Below are positions 1 through 6,080 of a DNA stretch of 8,542 nt, in pieces (position 1 is the first letter of the stretch; every line of letters begins with the position of its first letter). Position numbers and translations under genes: made by a program. This DNA comes from Haloarculaceae archaeon. GTDB taxonomy: Archaea > Halobacteriota > Halobacteria > Halobacteriales > Haloarculaceae. The DNA lies in assembly GCA_018609945.1 (NCBI GenBank), contig JAHENO010000282.1, positions 1 to 8,542 of the forward strand, in the 5' to 3' direction. The notes under the pieces are model-generated. The model saw nothing but the letters and a program-made list of their open reading frames with translations, was not told the origin of the DNA and searched no databases.

Positions 1-977
1 GAACTGAACGGGAACGAGTCGGCCGTCCGTCGTGCGACGACGGTCAACCGGACGATGTAGGAACTGAGGATGAGAAACGGCGTGAACCCGGCCACCAGGA
101 CCGCTGGGACGACGATTCTCGTCACCGACCCGGAGAGCATCGGCGTCCCGCCGGGAGCGGTGTAGAGCAACATCACGACCGTGGCCGCGACCTGGACCGG
201 CAGGCCGACGTACAGCAGGTAGCGGGCCAGTTCGGAGACTTCGGATTCGATGAAGACCGCCTGGAACATTCGCACCGCGACCACGATGTGTTCGAGCGTA
301 TCCGCGAGCCGGCCCAGCTGGTCGGTGATCCGGTCGGTGAACTCGTCGGCGTACTCCCGCTGGAGGTACCACGCCCGGTGGACGTGGTTCTCGTAGTTGG
401 TGTTCAGCGAGACGAACAGCGCGTGTTTCATCTCGCTGGCGGGATGGCCCAGCAGCCCGACGACGTGCTCGGTGTGCCGGCTCAATCCCGCCACCAGCTC
501 GGCCAGTTCCTCGCGCGTCCGTCGGGTCCGGCCCTCGCTGGTCCGTCCCTCCAGTTCGCCGAGGTCGTCCCGGACCTTCTCGAAGAGAAACAGGAAGAAG
601 GCGTCGGGTTTGACCGGGAGGACGGTCTCGCCGACCGTCTCGCCAACGTCCCTGCGGTAGTCGATGGTCTCGCCTATCTTGGCGCGGATCTCGCCCGGGG
701 ATTCGAGGCGCTGGCTGAGGATGAACTGCCCGAGCGAGGTGACGATGGCGATGAGCGTGAAGTTCGCGGCGATGAGTGCGAACAGCGCGAAGAGGACGGG
801 CGTTTCCTCGACCAGCGGCACCAGCCCCGAGGCCACGGCGGCCGCGACGACGACGACCAGGAGGACCACCTCCAGGACGCTCACGAGTATGCGGTCGCCG
901 GTCAGGAGGAGCCACTCGACGGGGTCGTGCCGGAACAGCGCGACCTCGAAGGCGAACCAAGAACGGCGGTCACGCAT
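1..977 (-). CDS. Four-helix haloarchaeal membrane protein, C-terminus cut off by window edge
   Basis: I read this frame by translating the reverse strand; it stays open for 325 codons from ATG at 977 to the left edge, so the 3' end is missing. I do not recognise the family. Two hydrophobic helices lie near residues 29-52 and 61-84 and two more near 259-282 and 292-313. The roughly 170 residues between the pairs are charged and helical (rich in Glu, Arg and Asp) and probably cytoplasmic, giving a 2+2 membrane layout with a large soluble loop. No catalytic motif is visible. The start is supported by a TATA-like TTTATG (top-strand 1003-1008) centred about 28 bases upstream, which predicts a leaderless transcript. 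An in-frame GTG three codons upstream (986) is an alternative. The long open frame, haloarchaeal codon use and clean hydrophobic pattern make it a real gene; function unknown. Confidence 0.85.
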   Translation of the reverse strand, partial: MRDRRSWFAFEVALFRHDPVEWLLLTGDRILVSVLEVVLLVVVVAAAVASGLVPLVEETPVLFALFALIAANFTLIAIVTSLGQFILSQRLESPGEIRAKIGETIDYRRDVGETVGETVLPVKPDAFFLFLFEKVRDDLGELEGRTSEGRTRRTREELAELVAGLSRHTEHVVGLLGHPASEMKHALFVSLNTNYENHVHRAWYLQREYADEFTDRITDQLGRLADTLEHIVVAVRMFQAVFIESEVSELARYLLYVGLPVQVAATVVMLLYTAPGGTPMLSGSVTRIVVPAVLVAGFTPFLILSSYIVRLTVVARRTADSFPFS

Positions 978-1002
978 CGTGCCCACGAACGGCGACGGCC
1001 CT

Positions 1003-1008
1003 CATAAA
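1003..1008 (-). promoter_or_regulatory. TATA element for the membrane protein gene
   Basis: On the reverse strand this reads TTTATG in a GC-rich surround, centred about 28 bases before the ATG at 977. That spacing puts the predicted transcription start at or next to the start codon. Confidence 0.5.
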
Positions 1009-1075
1009 CGTGGGTGTATCCACCGGGACCGGTCAGGCGACCGGCGCGAGCGGTAGTGAGCTCATCAGTCCGGAC

Positions 1076-1633
1076 CTACTTCGCCGAGAGCTGCTCGCGG
1101 TCCCGCCGGTCTGTGTCCTGCTCTCGATGGTGCCCCGAGACCTCCCCGGACTCGTCCTGAAGCGTCGCCGCGAGGTGATCGAGGCGGTCCTGGACGGTCC
1201 GGACGGTGCCACAGTCCTCGTGGGGGGTGACGTAGGCGAGGTCGCCGTCCTCGTACTCCGCGAGCACCGCAACGGGCAACCGCAACGTGGTGTACTCCTC
1301 GCCGGTAATCTCGGAGGTGGCCGCCCGGCCGTCGAAGAAGGGCTCGACGGAGACGTCGTTGCGGTTCGCCCACCCGCGGACGGCCCCCACGCGCTCCAGA
1401 ACGTCCCGGCCGCGCTCGGTCTCGACGGCGGTCGTCGACAGACCCACCTCCTGGCCCCACACGCGGACCGTGAACGTCGCTATCGTCCCAGCGGCGTCCA
1501 GGCGCTCGAGAAGTGTGACGGCTCGCTCCCGCGTCTCGCGCCCGGGCCGCGAGGTGAGCCCACGCACGTACAGTTCGATCCGGCGGTCCGCCGGTCCAGA
1601 CCGGCGGGCTGTGTCCGTCTCCATCGGTGACAC
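1076..1633 (-). CDS. Small haloarchaeal protein of the 'HTH domain-containing' family
   Basis: This encodes 185 acidic residues with no signal peptide or membrane segment. The core, about residues 18-150, holds motifs I recall from a common haloarchaeal family often labelled 'HTH domain-containing protein': RIELYVRGL near 18-26, a stretch ending in FTVRVWGQEV near 54-63, VEPFFDG near 96-102, and EYTTLRLPVAVLAEYEDGDL near 113-132. I cannot see a convincing helix-turn-helix, so a DNA-binding role is not shown here. The C-terminal tail is low-complexity, charged and probably disordered. The start is GTG at 1633, because a TATA element is centred about 27 bases before it; ATG at 1624, three codons inside, would then need a 9-base leader. 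The neighbouring membrane protein gene starts 98 bases downstream with its own promoter, so no operon is evident. Confidence 0.82.
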   Translation of the reverse strand: MSPMETDTARRSGPADRRIELYVRGLTSRPGRETRERAVTLLERLDAAGTIATFTVRVWGQEVGLSTTAVETERGRDVLERVGAVRGWANRNDVSVEPFFDGRAATSEITGEEYTTLRLPVAVLAEYEDGDLAYVTPHEDCGTVRTVQDRLDHLAATLQDESGEVSGHHREQDTDRRDREQLSAK

Positions 1634-1656
1634 CTGACGGTTCGCCCCGTCCGGAC

Positions 1657-1664
1657 TATAAATT
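1657..1664 (-). promoter_or_regulatory. TATA element for the 1076-1633 gene
   Basis: The reverse strand reads AATTTATA here, centred about 27 bases before the GTG at 1633, which supports that start over the internal ATG. A second AT-rich, nearly palindromic element (TTTATATATA, top strand 1673-1682) lies about 17 bases further out. It could act as an alternative TATA box on either strand, but no start codon sits at the matching distance on the top strand. Confidence 0.6.
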
Positions 1665-1764
1665 TTCTAAGATTTATATATAGACGACACAGGGAGTACG
1701 TATCGATTCCCACTGGTGTCGGCGGCGATCCAGCGACGCCCCCCGGAGGTGCGGGTAGCGATAC

Positions 1765-1771
1765 AATTATA
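1765..1771 (+). promoter_or_regulatory. TATA element for the 32-residue membrane microprotein
   Basis: AATTATA in an otherwise GC-rich stretch is centred about 29 bases before the ATG at 1797, giving a predicted leaderless start. It is the main non-coding evidence that the short frame downstream is expressed. Confidence 0.6.
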
Positions 1772-1796
1772 CCCGGACGCGGCGAAGTGCCCCACG

Positions 1797-1895
1797 ATGA
1801 GCCGAACCAAACTTATCGCCCTCGTCGCCATCGTCGCAATCCTGGTCATCGCCCTCCGCCGTCGTGGTAGGGCCGAAGGCGGGGAAGAAGAGTAA
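1797..1895 (+). CDS. Single-helix membrane microprotein, 32 residues
   Basis: This short frame runs from ATG at 1797 to TAA at 1893-1895. The protein begins MSRTKLIAL, has one hydrophobic helix at about residues 5-20 built of Ile, Val, Leu and Ala, then a basic patch (RRRGR, 21-25) and an acidic end (EGGEEE). The order of Arg/Lys cap, helix, basic stop-transfer and charged tail is that of a tiny single-pass membrane protein; the strong basic cluster after the helix suggests that side is cytoplasmic. A TATA element lies about 29 bases upstream, and the third codon positions are mostly G or C. It ends 20 bases before the convergent stop of the lycopene-cyclase-type gene, so it fills the gap neatly. 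Function is unknown; it may be a helper subunit or a regulator of a larger membrane protein. Its shortness is the main doubt. Confidence 0.65.
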   Translation: MSRTKLIALVAIVAILVIALRRRGRAEGGEEE

Positions 1896-1915
1896 CGGGA
1901 ACCCGGTTTCTGCGG

Positions 1916-2257
1916 TCACTCCCCCTCGAGCGAGAGCGGGCCGAGCCGCCCCTCCCGGTCGAGTATGCGTAGCGTCTCGTGGGTGCCGACGACCATCGTC
2001 GGAACCACGAGGATGAAGATGTGTTCTTCGAGGGGGACGCCCAGCAGTTCGACGCCGGTCCGGAGCGGGATGGCGAACACGCCCACTTCGAGCGTGTACC
2101 AGTCCCAGAGGAACGCGGGCGGATAGAGGATGGCGACGGTCCGGGCGGCCGATCGCCAGGCGCCGGCGTAGGCGACCAGCGCGAGCGCGACCGTCCCCCA
2201 GAGCAGTTCGGTGACGAGGTACGTGTAGGCGCCGAAGACGGTGATGTCGGGGAGCAC
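1916..2257 (-). CDS. Lycopene-cyclase-type membrane domain protein, single domain
   Basis: This encodes 113 residues with three likely membrane helices at about 9-31, 39-58 and 77-95. The sequence LYPPAFLWDWYTL (44-56) and, after it, GVPLEEHIFILVVPTMVVGT (73-92) match the repeated unit of the integral-membrane lycopene cyclase family (CrtYc/CrtYd/CarR type), including the Pro-Leu-Glu-Glu signature. Full archaeal and fungal-type cyclases carry two such units; this protein has one, so it might act as a homodimer, pair with another half, or have lost cyclase activity. Cyclisation of lycopene to beta-carotene, the retinal precursor, is therefore possible but not shown. I chose GTG at 2257 because a TATA element sits about 26 bases upstream. 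A longer frame to 2404 exists, but its extra 49 residues are low-complexity, lack the family pattern and would run back over the start of the divergent CBS gene. Confidence 0.82.
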   Translation of the reverse strand: MLPDITVFGAYTYLVTELLWGTVALALVAYAGAWRSAARTVAILYPPAFLWDWYTLEVGVFAIPLRTGVELLGVPLEEHIFILVVPTMVVGTHETLRILDREGRLGPLSLEGE

Positions 2258-2280
2258 GCCGGCCGTTGGGACCGGCACCC

Positions 2281-2286
2281 TATATG
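2281..2286 (-). promoter_or_regulatory. TATA element for the lycopene-cyclase-type gene
   Basis: CATATA on the reverse strand is centred about 26 bases before the GTG at 2257. It settles the choice of the short start for that gene and predicts a leaderless transcript. Confidence 0.6.
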
Positions 2287-2344
2287 TGTCCGGTCCGGTT
2301 GAGATTGCAGTCCCGTCACCGGGTCCCTGCGAAGATGTACCAAC

Positions 2345-2353
2345 ATTGAATAC
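2345..2353 (+). promoter_or_regulatory. Weak possible TATA element for the CBS gene
   Basis: ATTGAATAC is the only AT-rich stretch near the right distance. It lies about 39 bases before the ATG at 2388, which would give a leader of roughly a dozen bases instead of a leaderless transcript. The site is weak and there is no clear ribosome binding site. Confidence 0.25.
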
Positions 2354-2387
2354 GCCGGGCATCGAACCCCCGTGCTGGGAAACCACG

Positions 2388-3530
2388 ATGGATATTGCCG
2401 ACATTGCTACCAGCGATTACGTCGAGATAGACGCCGACGAACGGCTCGGAAAGGTCCGGTCGATCTTCGAGCGAAAGAACCCGAAGGGGATCGTCGTCAC
2501 CGAGGACGGCGAGTACGCGGGCATCGTCACACAACGCCAGCTGGTGCAGTCACACGTCGAGGACGACGCCAAGGCACGGGCCCTGACCCGGCCGGCGCCG
2601 AAGGTCGAGCGGACCGCTGGCGTCCGCGAAGTCGCGCGCGTGCTAGTCGAGGGTGGATCGAAGGTCGCGCCGGTCTTCGAGGCCGACCGTCTGTGGGGTA
2701 TCGTCACCGGCGACGCCATCCTCGAGGCGGTGCTCGAACACCTGGACGCGCTGGACGTCGAGGAGATCTACACCGCGGACGTCGTCACGGTGACCCAGGA
2801 CACCCACATCGGCCAGGCGATCAACCTCTTCCGGGAGAACGGCGTCTCCCGCCTGCCGGTGCTGGACGACGACGGCCGTCTCTCGGGCATGGTCACCACC
2901 CACGACATCGTCGAGGTGGTGGTCCGCGACATGGACAAGGCGACCCGGGGTGACCGCGCGGGGGACACCGACCGCATCCTCGATATCCCCGTCTCGAACG
3001 TGATGACCAGCCCCGTCGCGACCACCACCCACGACGAGACCGTCCGTGCGGCCGTCGAGCGGATGCTCGAGCACGACTACGACGGGCTCGTCGTCACGCC
3101 CGCCGGGGACGACCGCCTCGTCGCCGGCATCATCACCAAGACGGACGTCCTCCGGGCGCTCACCTTCACCGAGGAGGAGCACATGGACGTCCAGATCACC
3201 AACATCGCCCTGCTGGAGACGATCACCCGCGAGGAGATCCGCCAGCGCATCGAACAGGTTGCGGACAAGTACGGGAAGATGCAGGTCCAGCACGCCCACG
3301 TCCGCTTCTCCGAACACAAGGAGAAGCTCCGCGGGACGCCGCTCATCCAGTGTCAGATCCGCCTCCGGACCAACAAGGGCCAGGCGGCCGGCTCCGGCGA
3401 GGGCTACGGCGCCGACGCCGCCTTCGGCGTCGCGCTCGACAAACTCGAACGCAACGTCCTCGAACTCAAGGGAGTCCAGGCCGACGAGGAGTACCGCGGC
3501 CAACTGCTCCGGAAACTCGGGGAGCTCTGA
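2388..3530 (+). CDS. Four-CBS protein with C-terminal HPF/RaiA-like ribosome-binding domain
   Basis: The 380-residue soluble protein has four CBS units at about residues 5-58, 66-120, 130-187 and 202-264; units 3 and 4 are the clearest, with SRLPVLDDDGRLSGMVT (164-180) and the NVMTSP (204-209) entry strand. Paired CBS units form Bateman modules that usually bind adenosine nucleotides such as AMP, ATP or SAM. Residues about 275-370 look like a ribosome hibernation factor (HPF/RaiA) fold: a strand, a helix (REEIRQRIEQVADKY), strands with basic residues, and a closing helix (ALDKLERNVLELK, 359 onward) that resembles the last helix of that family. The combination suggests nucleotide-sensed control of a ribosome-associated activity, which is inference. 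ATG 2388 was chosen because the frame upstream (from 2241) is not CBS-like and overlaps the divergent gene's promoter. CBS assignment is strong; the HPF assignment is moderate. Confidence 0.92.
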   Translation: MDIADIATSDYVEIDADERLGKVRSIFERKNPKGIVVTEDGEYAGIVTQRQLVQSHVEDDAKARALTRPAPKVERTAGVREVARVLVEGGSKVAPVFEADRLWGIVTGDAILEAVLEHLDALDVEEIYTADVVTVTQDTHIGQAINLFRENGVSRLPVLDDDGRLSGMVTTHDIVEVVVRDMDKATRGDRAGDTDRILDIPVSNVMTSPVATTTHDETVRAAVERMLEHDYDGLVVTPAGDDRLVAGIITKTDVLRALTFTEEEHMDVQITNIALLETITREEIRQRIEQVADKYGKMQVQHAHVRFSEHKEKLRGTPLIQCQIRLRTNKGQAAGSGEGYGADAAFGVALDKLERNVLELKGVQADEEYRGQLLRKLGEL

Positions 3531-3644
3531 GCCGGGAGCAGTCGGATCCGCCCGTGGCCGTCTGAGCCGCGTTTCGGATACTCGGCACTCCCCTATTTCG
3601 ACAGGACGACTCCATCCTCGATTGCGAGCGGACCGGCACGGTCG

Positions 3645-3659
3645 GGGCCGATCCGGCCC
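3645..3659. repeat. Short perfect inverted repeat downstream of the CBS gene
   Basis: GGGCCG and its complement CGGCCC flank ATC, giving a possible six-pair stem about 115 bases past the CBS stop codon. It lies in a run rich in CCGG-like words, so chance is possible; there is no U-run after it and I do not call it a terminator. Confidence 0.35.
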
Positions 3660-3806
3660 GGCCTGGCCCGGTTCGGCATCGACCCTGATACTGGCTGCAG
3701 TAGCTATTTTCCAGGTCGACCCCACGATGTCGTGCGGTCGATCCGGTACTGAACTGCAGCAGTCATTATGAGGAGTGCGCCACCGTCTTCGAGATCTGGT
3801 TCGACA

Positions 3807-3821
3807 ACGCCGAAACGGCGT
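3807..3821. repeat. Short perfect inverted repeat upstream of the MOSC gene
   Basis: ACGCCG and CGGCGT flank AAA, a six-pair stem with a three-base loop, 59 bases before the MOSC start and just upstream of the weak TAAAT element at 3834-3838. It could be an operator-like site; nothing more supports it. Confidence 0.35.
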
Positions 3822-3833
3822 AGACGCAAGACG

Positions 3834-3838
3834 TAAAT
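3834..3838 (+). promoter_or_regulatory. Weak possible TATA element for the MOSC gene
   Basis: TAAAT within a GC-rich stretch is centred about 44 bases before the ATG at 3880, implying a leader of around 15-20 bases. In keeping with a leadered message, GGAG lies at 3872-3875, four bases before the ATG, as a possible ribosome binding site. Both parts are weak. Confidence 0.3.
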
Positions 3839-3879
3839 CCGGCCCGGGAGTGGGTACGACCGAACGCTGCTGGAGTCAC

Positions 3880-4650
3880 ATGGCACACGTGGACCGACTC
3901 CGGGTCTATCCGGTGAAAGCGCTCGACGGGACCGACGTCGAGGAGGCACAGGTACGCGCGGGCGGCACGCTGGCCGGCGACAGGGAGTACGCCCTGTTCG
4001 ACGGCGACCGCGAGGTGATCAACGGCAAACGGACCGGGCGGGTCAACGAACTCGACGCGACGTTCGACCCTGACGCGGGCCGGCTCACGGTCGAGACGCC
4101 AGCGGGCGAGCGCGGGGAGTTCGACCTCGACGCCGAGCGACAGCGGGCGGAGACGTGGTTCGGGGAGTTCTTCGACGAGGACGTGCACATCGCCCACGAC
4201 ACCGAAACGGGGTACGTCGACCGCCAGGGGATGGGGCCGTCGGTGATCAGCACCGCGACCCTGGAGACGGTCGCCTCGTGGTTCGACGGGCTGACAGTCG
4301 AGGGCGCGCGGCGACGCCTCCGCGCGAACGTCGAGATCGGGGGCGTGCCGGCCTTCTGGGAGGACCGCTTCGTCGGCGAGAACGCGCCCGCGTTCGTCGC
4401 TGGCGACGTCCGGATCGAGGGAGTCACGCCGTGTGGCCGGTGTGTCGTCCCGGCCCGGGACCCCGATACTGGCGACCCGCTGCCGGAGTTCCAGGAGCGC
4501 TTCGTCGAGAAACGCGAGGAAACGTTCCCGGCGTGGGCCGACCCACGGGCGTTCGACCACTACTACACGCTGATGCTCATCGCCCGCGTCCCGGAGGCCG
4601 ACCGGGGCAAGAGGCTCCGTGTCGGCGACCCCGTCGAACTCGTCGACTGA
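3880..4650 (+). CDS. MOSC domain protein, mARC/YcbX type
   Basis: The 256-residue soluble protein has an N-terminal beta-barrel (about residues 1-95, with LRVYPVKALDG at 7-17, the usual opening of this family) and a MOSC domain (about 105-254). The key signature is CGRCVVPARDPDTG (185-198): the mARC/YcbX CxRC...DPxTG pattern. In that family the second cysteine (Cys188 here) typically coordinates the molybdenum of the molybdenum cofactor. Known relatives reduce N-hydroxylated compounds with electrons from a partner redox protein, but no such partner gene is next to it, so the substrate is unknown. ATG 3880 is chosen because the family pattern starts right there; the upstream extension to 3775 is unrelated sequence. 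The Hsp20 gene starts 70 bases downstream with its own promoter-like element. Confidence 0.92.
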   Translation: MAHVDRLRVYPVKALDGTDVEEAQVRAGGTLAGDREYALFDGDREVINGKRTGRVNELDATFDPDAGRLTVETPAGERGEFDLDAERQRAETWFGEFFDEDVHIAHDTETGYVDRQGMGPSVISTATLETVASWFDGLTVEGARRRLRANVEIGGVPAFWEDRFVGENAPAFVAGDVRIEGVTPCGRCVVPARDPDTGDPLPEFQERFVEKREETFPAWADPRAFDHYYTLMLIARVPEADRGKRLRVGDPVELVD

Positions 4651-4690
4651 CGCGCAGATCGACGACACGGCCCGCGTCGAAGGCCGAAGG

Positions 4691-4696
4691 CTTTTG
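4691..4696 (+). promoter_or_regulatory. TATA-like element for the Hsp20 gene
   Basis: CTTTTG is centred about 28 bases before the ATG at 4721 and follows purine-rich CGAAGG, which may be part of a TFB recognition element. It predicts separate, leaderless transcription of the heat shock gene in the 70-base gap after the MOSC gene. Confidence 0.5.
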
Positions 4697-4720
4697 CCCC
4701 GCTTGGCCTTACCTGCTGGC

Positions 4721-5131
4721 ATGAGAGACGACGACCGCGAGGACCCGTTCGACGAGTTCTTCGAGGAGATAGAGCGGATGATGGACGAGATGATGGGCGG
4801 CGACGCCGAGTTCCGCTTCGAGCACACGGGCGGGGCGGGGGCAGGGGACGAGACAGACGCTGGGAGATCCACCATCCACTACGATATCCACGAAACCGAC
4901 GAGGCTCTACGCGTCGTCGCCGACGTGCCGGGCGTCGAGAAGTCGGACATCGATCTCAAGTGCGATGGAACGACGCTGTACATCCGGGCCGGGGGCAACG
5001 GCCGCGACTACAGCGAGCGGGTCGAGCTGCCGGCCAGCGTCGACGAACACTCCGCCGACGCCAGCTACAACAACGGCGTCCTGGAAGTCGCCTTCGACCG
5101 GGCCGACGACTCGACCAGCATCGACATCTGA
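4721..5131 (+). CDS. Small heat shock protein, Hsp20/alpha-crystallin family
   Basis: The 136-residue protein has the three-part small heat shock layout. Residues 1-30 form an acidic, Met- and Phe-rich arm (DPFDEFFEEIERMMDEMM, 8-25), typical of haloarchaeal Hsp20. Residues about 50-128 are the alpha-crystallin domain, with the YDIHETDEALRVVADVPGV opening (54-72) and the late-strand motif ASYNNGVLEVAF (104-115). The protein ends in Ile-Asp-Ile (134-136), the IxI motif that docks into a neighbouring subunit's domain and drives oligomer assembly. It should act as an ATP-independent holdase in the cytoplasm. A Gly/Ala/Asp-rich linker (about 37-48) is likely flexible. I chose ATG 4721 by the family N-terminus and the upstream TATA-like element; a longer frame from 4619 overlaps the MOSC gene and is not family-like. 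It is convergent with the RimK-like gene, 54 bases away. Confidence 0.93.
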   Translation: MRDDDREDPFDEFFEEIERMMDEMMGGDAEFRFEHTGGAGAGDETDAGRSTIHYDIHETDEALRVVADVPGVEKSDIDLKCDGTTLYIRAGGNGRDYSERVELPASVDEHSADASYNNGVLEVAFDRADDSTSIDI

Positions 5132-5185
5132 CTGCGACCGACAGGAGCCGGGGGAACCGCCGGAAGCGATTGCCGACAGTGCCCG

Positions 5186-6049
5186 CTACTGAATCCCTGC
5201 AGTCTGTCGGATCAGCCCTGCCAGGTCGTCCCAGAATCCAGGTTCGTACTTCGTCACCGTGTCGATTGTCGGCCGGGCGTTGGTCTCGTTGACGACCGCC
5301 CGCTCGCCCGAGACGAGCAGGTCCACGCCGAGGAATCGGACGCCCATCGCGTCGGCGGCACGTTCCGCGAGGCCCCGGAGGTCCGCGGCCAGGTCCACAC
5401 CGGTCGCCTCGGCGCCGCGGTGGACGTTGTGTTTCCACTGTCCCGCCGCGAGCGCGTCTGCGGGGAGTCGCCGTTCGACGGCGCCGACGTACTCGCCATC
5501 GAGCACCATTGCGCGGTAATCCCGCGCGTCGGGAAGATACTCCTGGACGAGAAACGAGCGGTCGCCGGTCGCCCGGTAGTCGTGGACCAGATCGAGGTAG
5601 TCACAGACCCCCAGAAACGAATCGAGATCCGCGACCTTGGCGACGCCGATCCCGCGGGTGACGGCGTTGGGTTTGACCACCACCGGTGGCTCGAACCGCT
5701 CGAAGGCCGCCGCGAGGTCGGCCTCGTCAACCGGGTCGGAGACGACGACGGTCTCGGGAGTGGGCAGGCCGGCCCGGGCGAGGCGGGCCAGCGCCTCGCC
5801 CTTGTGGCGCGACCGGAGGATCGCCTCGCGGCCGTTGACCCACGGGACGCCGAGGAGTTCGCTCGCCACGCCGCCCTCCGCGAGCCGCGGCGGAAACACG
5901 AACCCGACATCGAACTCGCCCAGGTCCCCGTCCAGAGGAATGGTCCGCTCGGCCGTGGGGACGTACTCGGCGTCGATTCCGCGCTCTGCGAGCGGGGCCT
6001 GCATCCGCTCGTAGGTCTCGGCGTCGGTCGCCACGGCCAGGCGGAGCAT
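5186..6049 (-). CDS. RimK-like ATP-grasp ligase
   Basis: The 287-residue soluble protein carries the RimK-type ATP-grasp order: an N-terminal pre-ATP-grasp domain (about 1-85), then PVVVKPN (122-128) with the nucleotide-binding lysine, the flexible loop TRGIGV (131-136), LVQEYLPDARDYRAMVLDG (167-185), QWKHNVHRGAEA (204-215, matching the RxNxHRG segment of RimK and LysX relatives), and NETNARPTID (264-273), where Glu265 and Asn267 would bind magnesium. These enzymes activate a carboxylate as acyl phosphate and join it to an amine, often the amino group of glutamate. Related archaeal enzymes act in coenzyme F420, tetrahydromethanopterin and lysine/arginine synthesis, and one modifies ribosomal protein S6; I cannot choose among these. 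ATG at 6049 is supported by an AT-rich element about 28 bases upstream; the frame beyond to 6190 lacks family features. Confidence 0.9.
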   Translation of the reverse strand: MLRLAVATDAETYERMQAPLAERGIDAEYVPTAERTIPLDGDLGEFDVGFVFPPRLAEGGVASELLGVPWVNGREAILRSRHKGEALARLARAGLPTPETVVVSDPVDEADLAAAFERFEPPVVVKPNAVTRGIGVAKVADLDSFLGVCDYLDLVHDYRATGDRSFLVQEYLPDARDYRAMVLDGEYVGAVERRLPADALAAGQWKHNVHRGAEATGVDLAADLRGLAERAADAMGVRFLGVDLLVSGERAVVNETNARPTIDTVTKYEPGFWDDLAGLIRQTAGIQ

Positions 6050-6073
6050 ACCAGGGTGGTACGACCGGCGGTG

Positions 6074-6080
6074 CAAAAAT
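6074..6080 (-). promoter_or_regulatory. TATA-like element for the RimK-like gene
   Basis: ATTTTTG on the reverse strand is centred about 28 bases before the ATG at 6049, predicting a leaderless transcript. It supports that start over the longer frame. Confidence 0.5.

Larger units (their letters stand above)
3531..3879. other. GC-rich spacer between the CBS and MOSC genes, no convincing gene
   Basis: These 349 bases hold no convincing coding frame. They contain two short perfect inverted repeats (3645-3659, GGGCCG-ATC-CGGCCC, and 3807-3821, ACGCCG-AAA-CGGCGT) and an imperfect direct repeat, TACTGGCTGCAGTAG at 3689-3703 against TACTGAACTGCAGCAG at about 3748-3763. A short T run (3707-3710) and a TAAAT at 3834-3838 are the only AT-rich spots. 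The spacer probably carries the CBS gene's 3' end and the MOSC promoter. Tiny frames such as the 22-codon one at 3768 have no supporting features. Confidence 0.5.

Noticed and set aside
288..1007. Top-strand open frame of 239 codons
   Set aside because: It lies opposite the membrane protein gene, whose reverse-strand reading gives clear helices and haloarchaeal codon use; the top-strand product is rich in Arg, Gly and Asp without family features.
2643..3725. Bottom-strand open frame of 360 codons opposite the CBS gene
   Set aside because: It is the shadow of a strongly GC3-biased gene. The opposite frame has clear CBS units; this one has no recognisable domain.
3798..3808. GGTTCGACAAC resembling a tRNA T-loop
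   Set aside because: No acceptor stem, D-arm or anticodon arm could be found around it.
3768..3836. 22-codon frame starting MRSAPPSSRS
   Set aside because: No promoter at the right distance, no hydrophobic or family pattern, and composition typical of non-coding GC-rich DNA.
3766..4875. Bottom-strand open frame of 369 codons
   Set aside because: It spans the opposite strand of the MOSC gene and part of the Hsp20 gene, both of which have firm family motifs.
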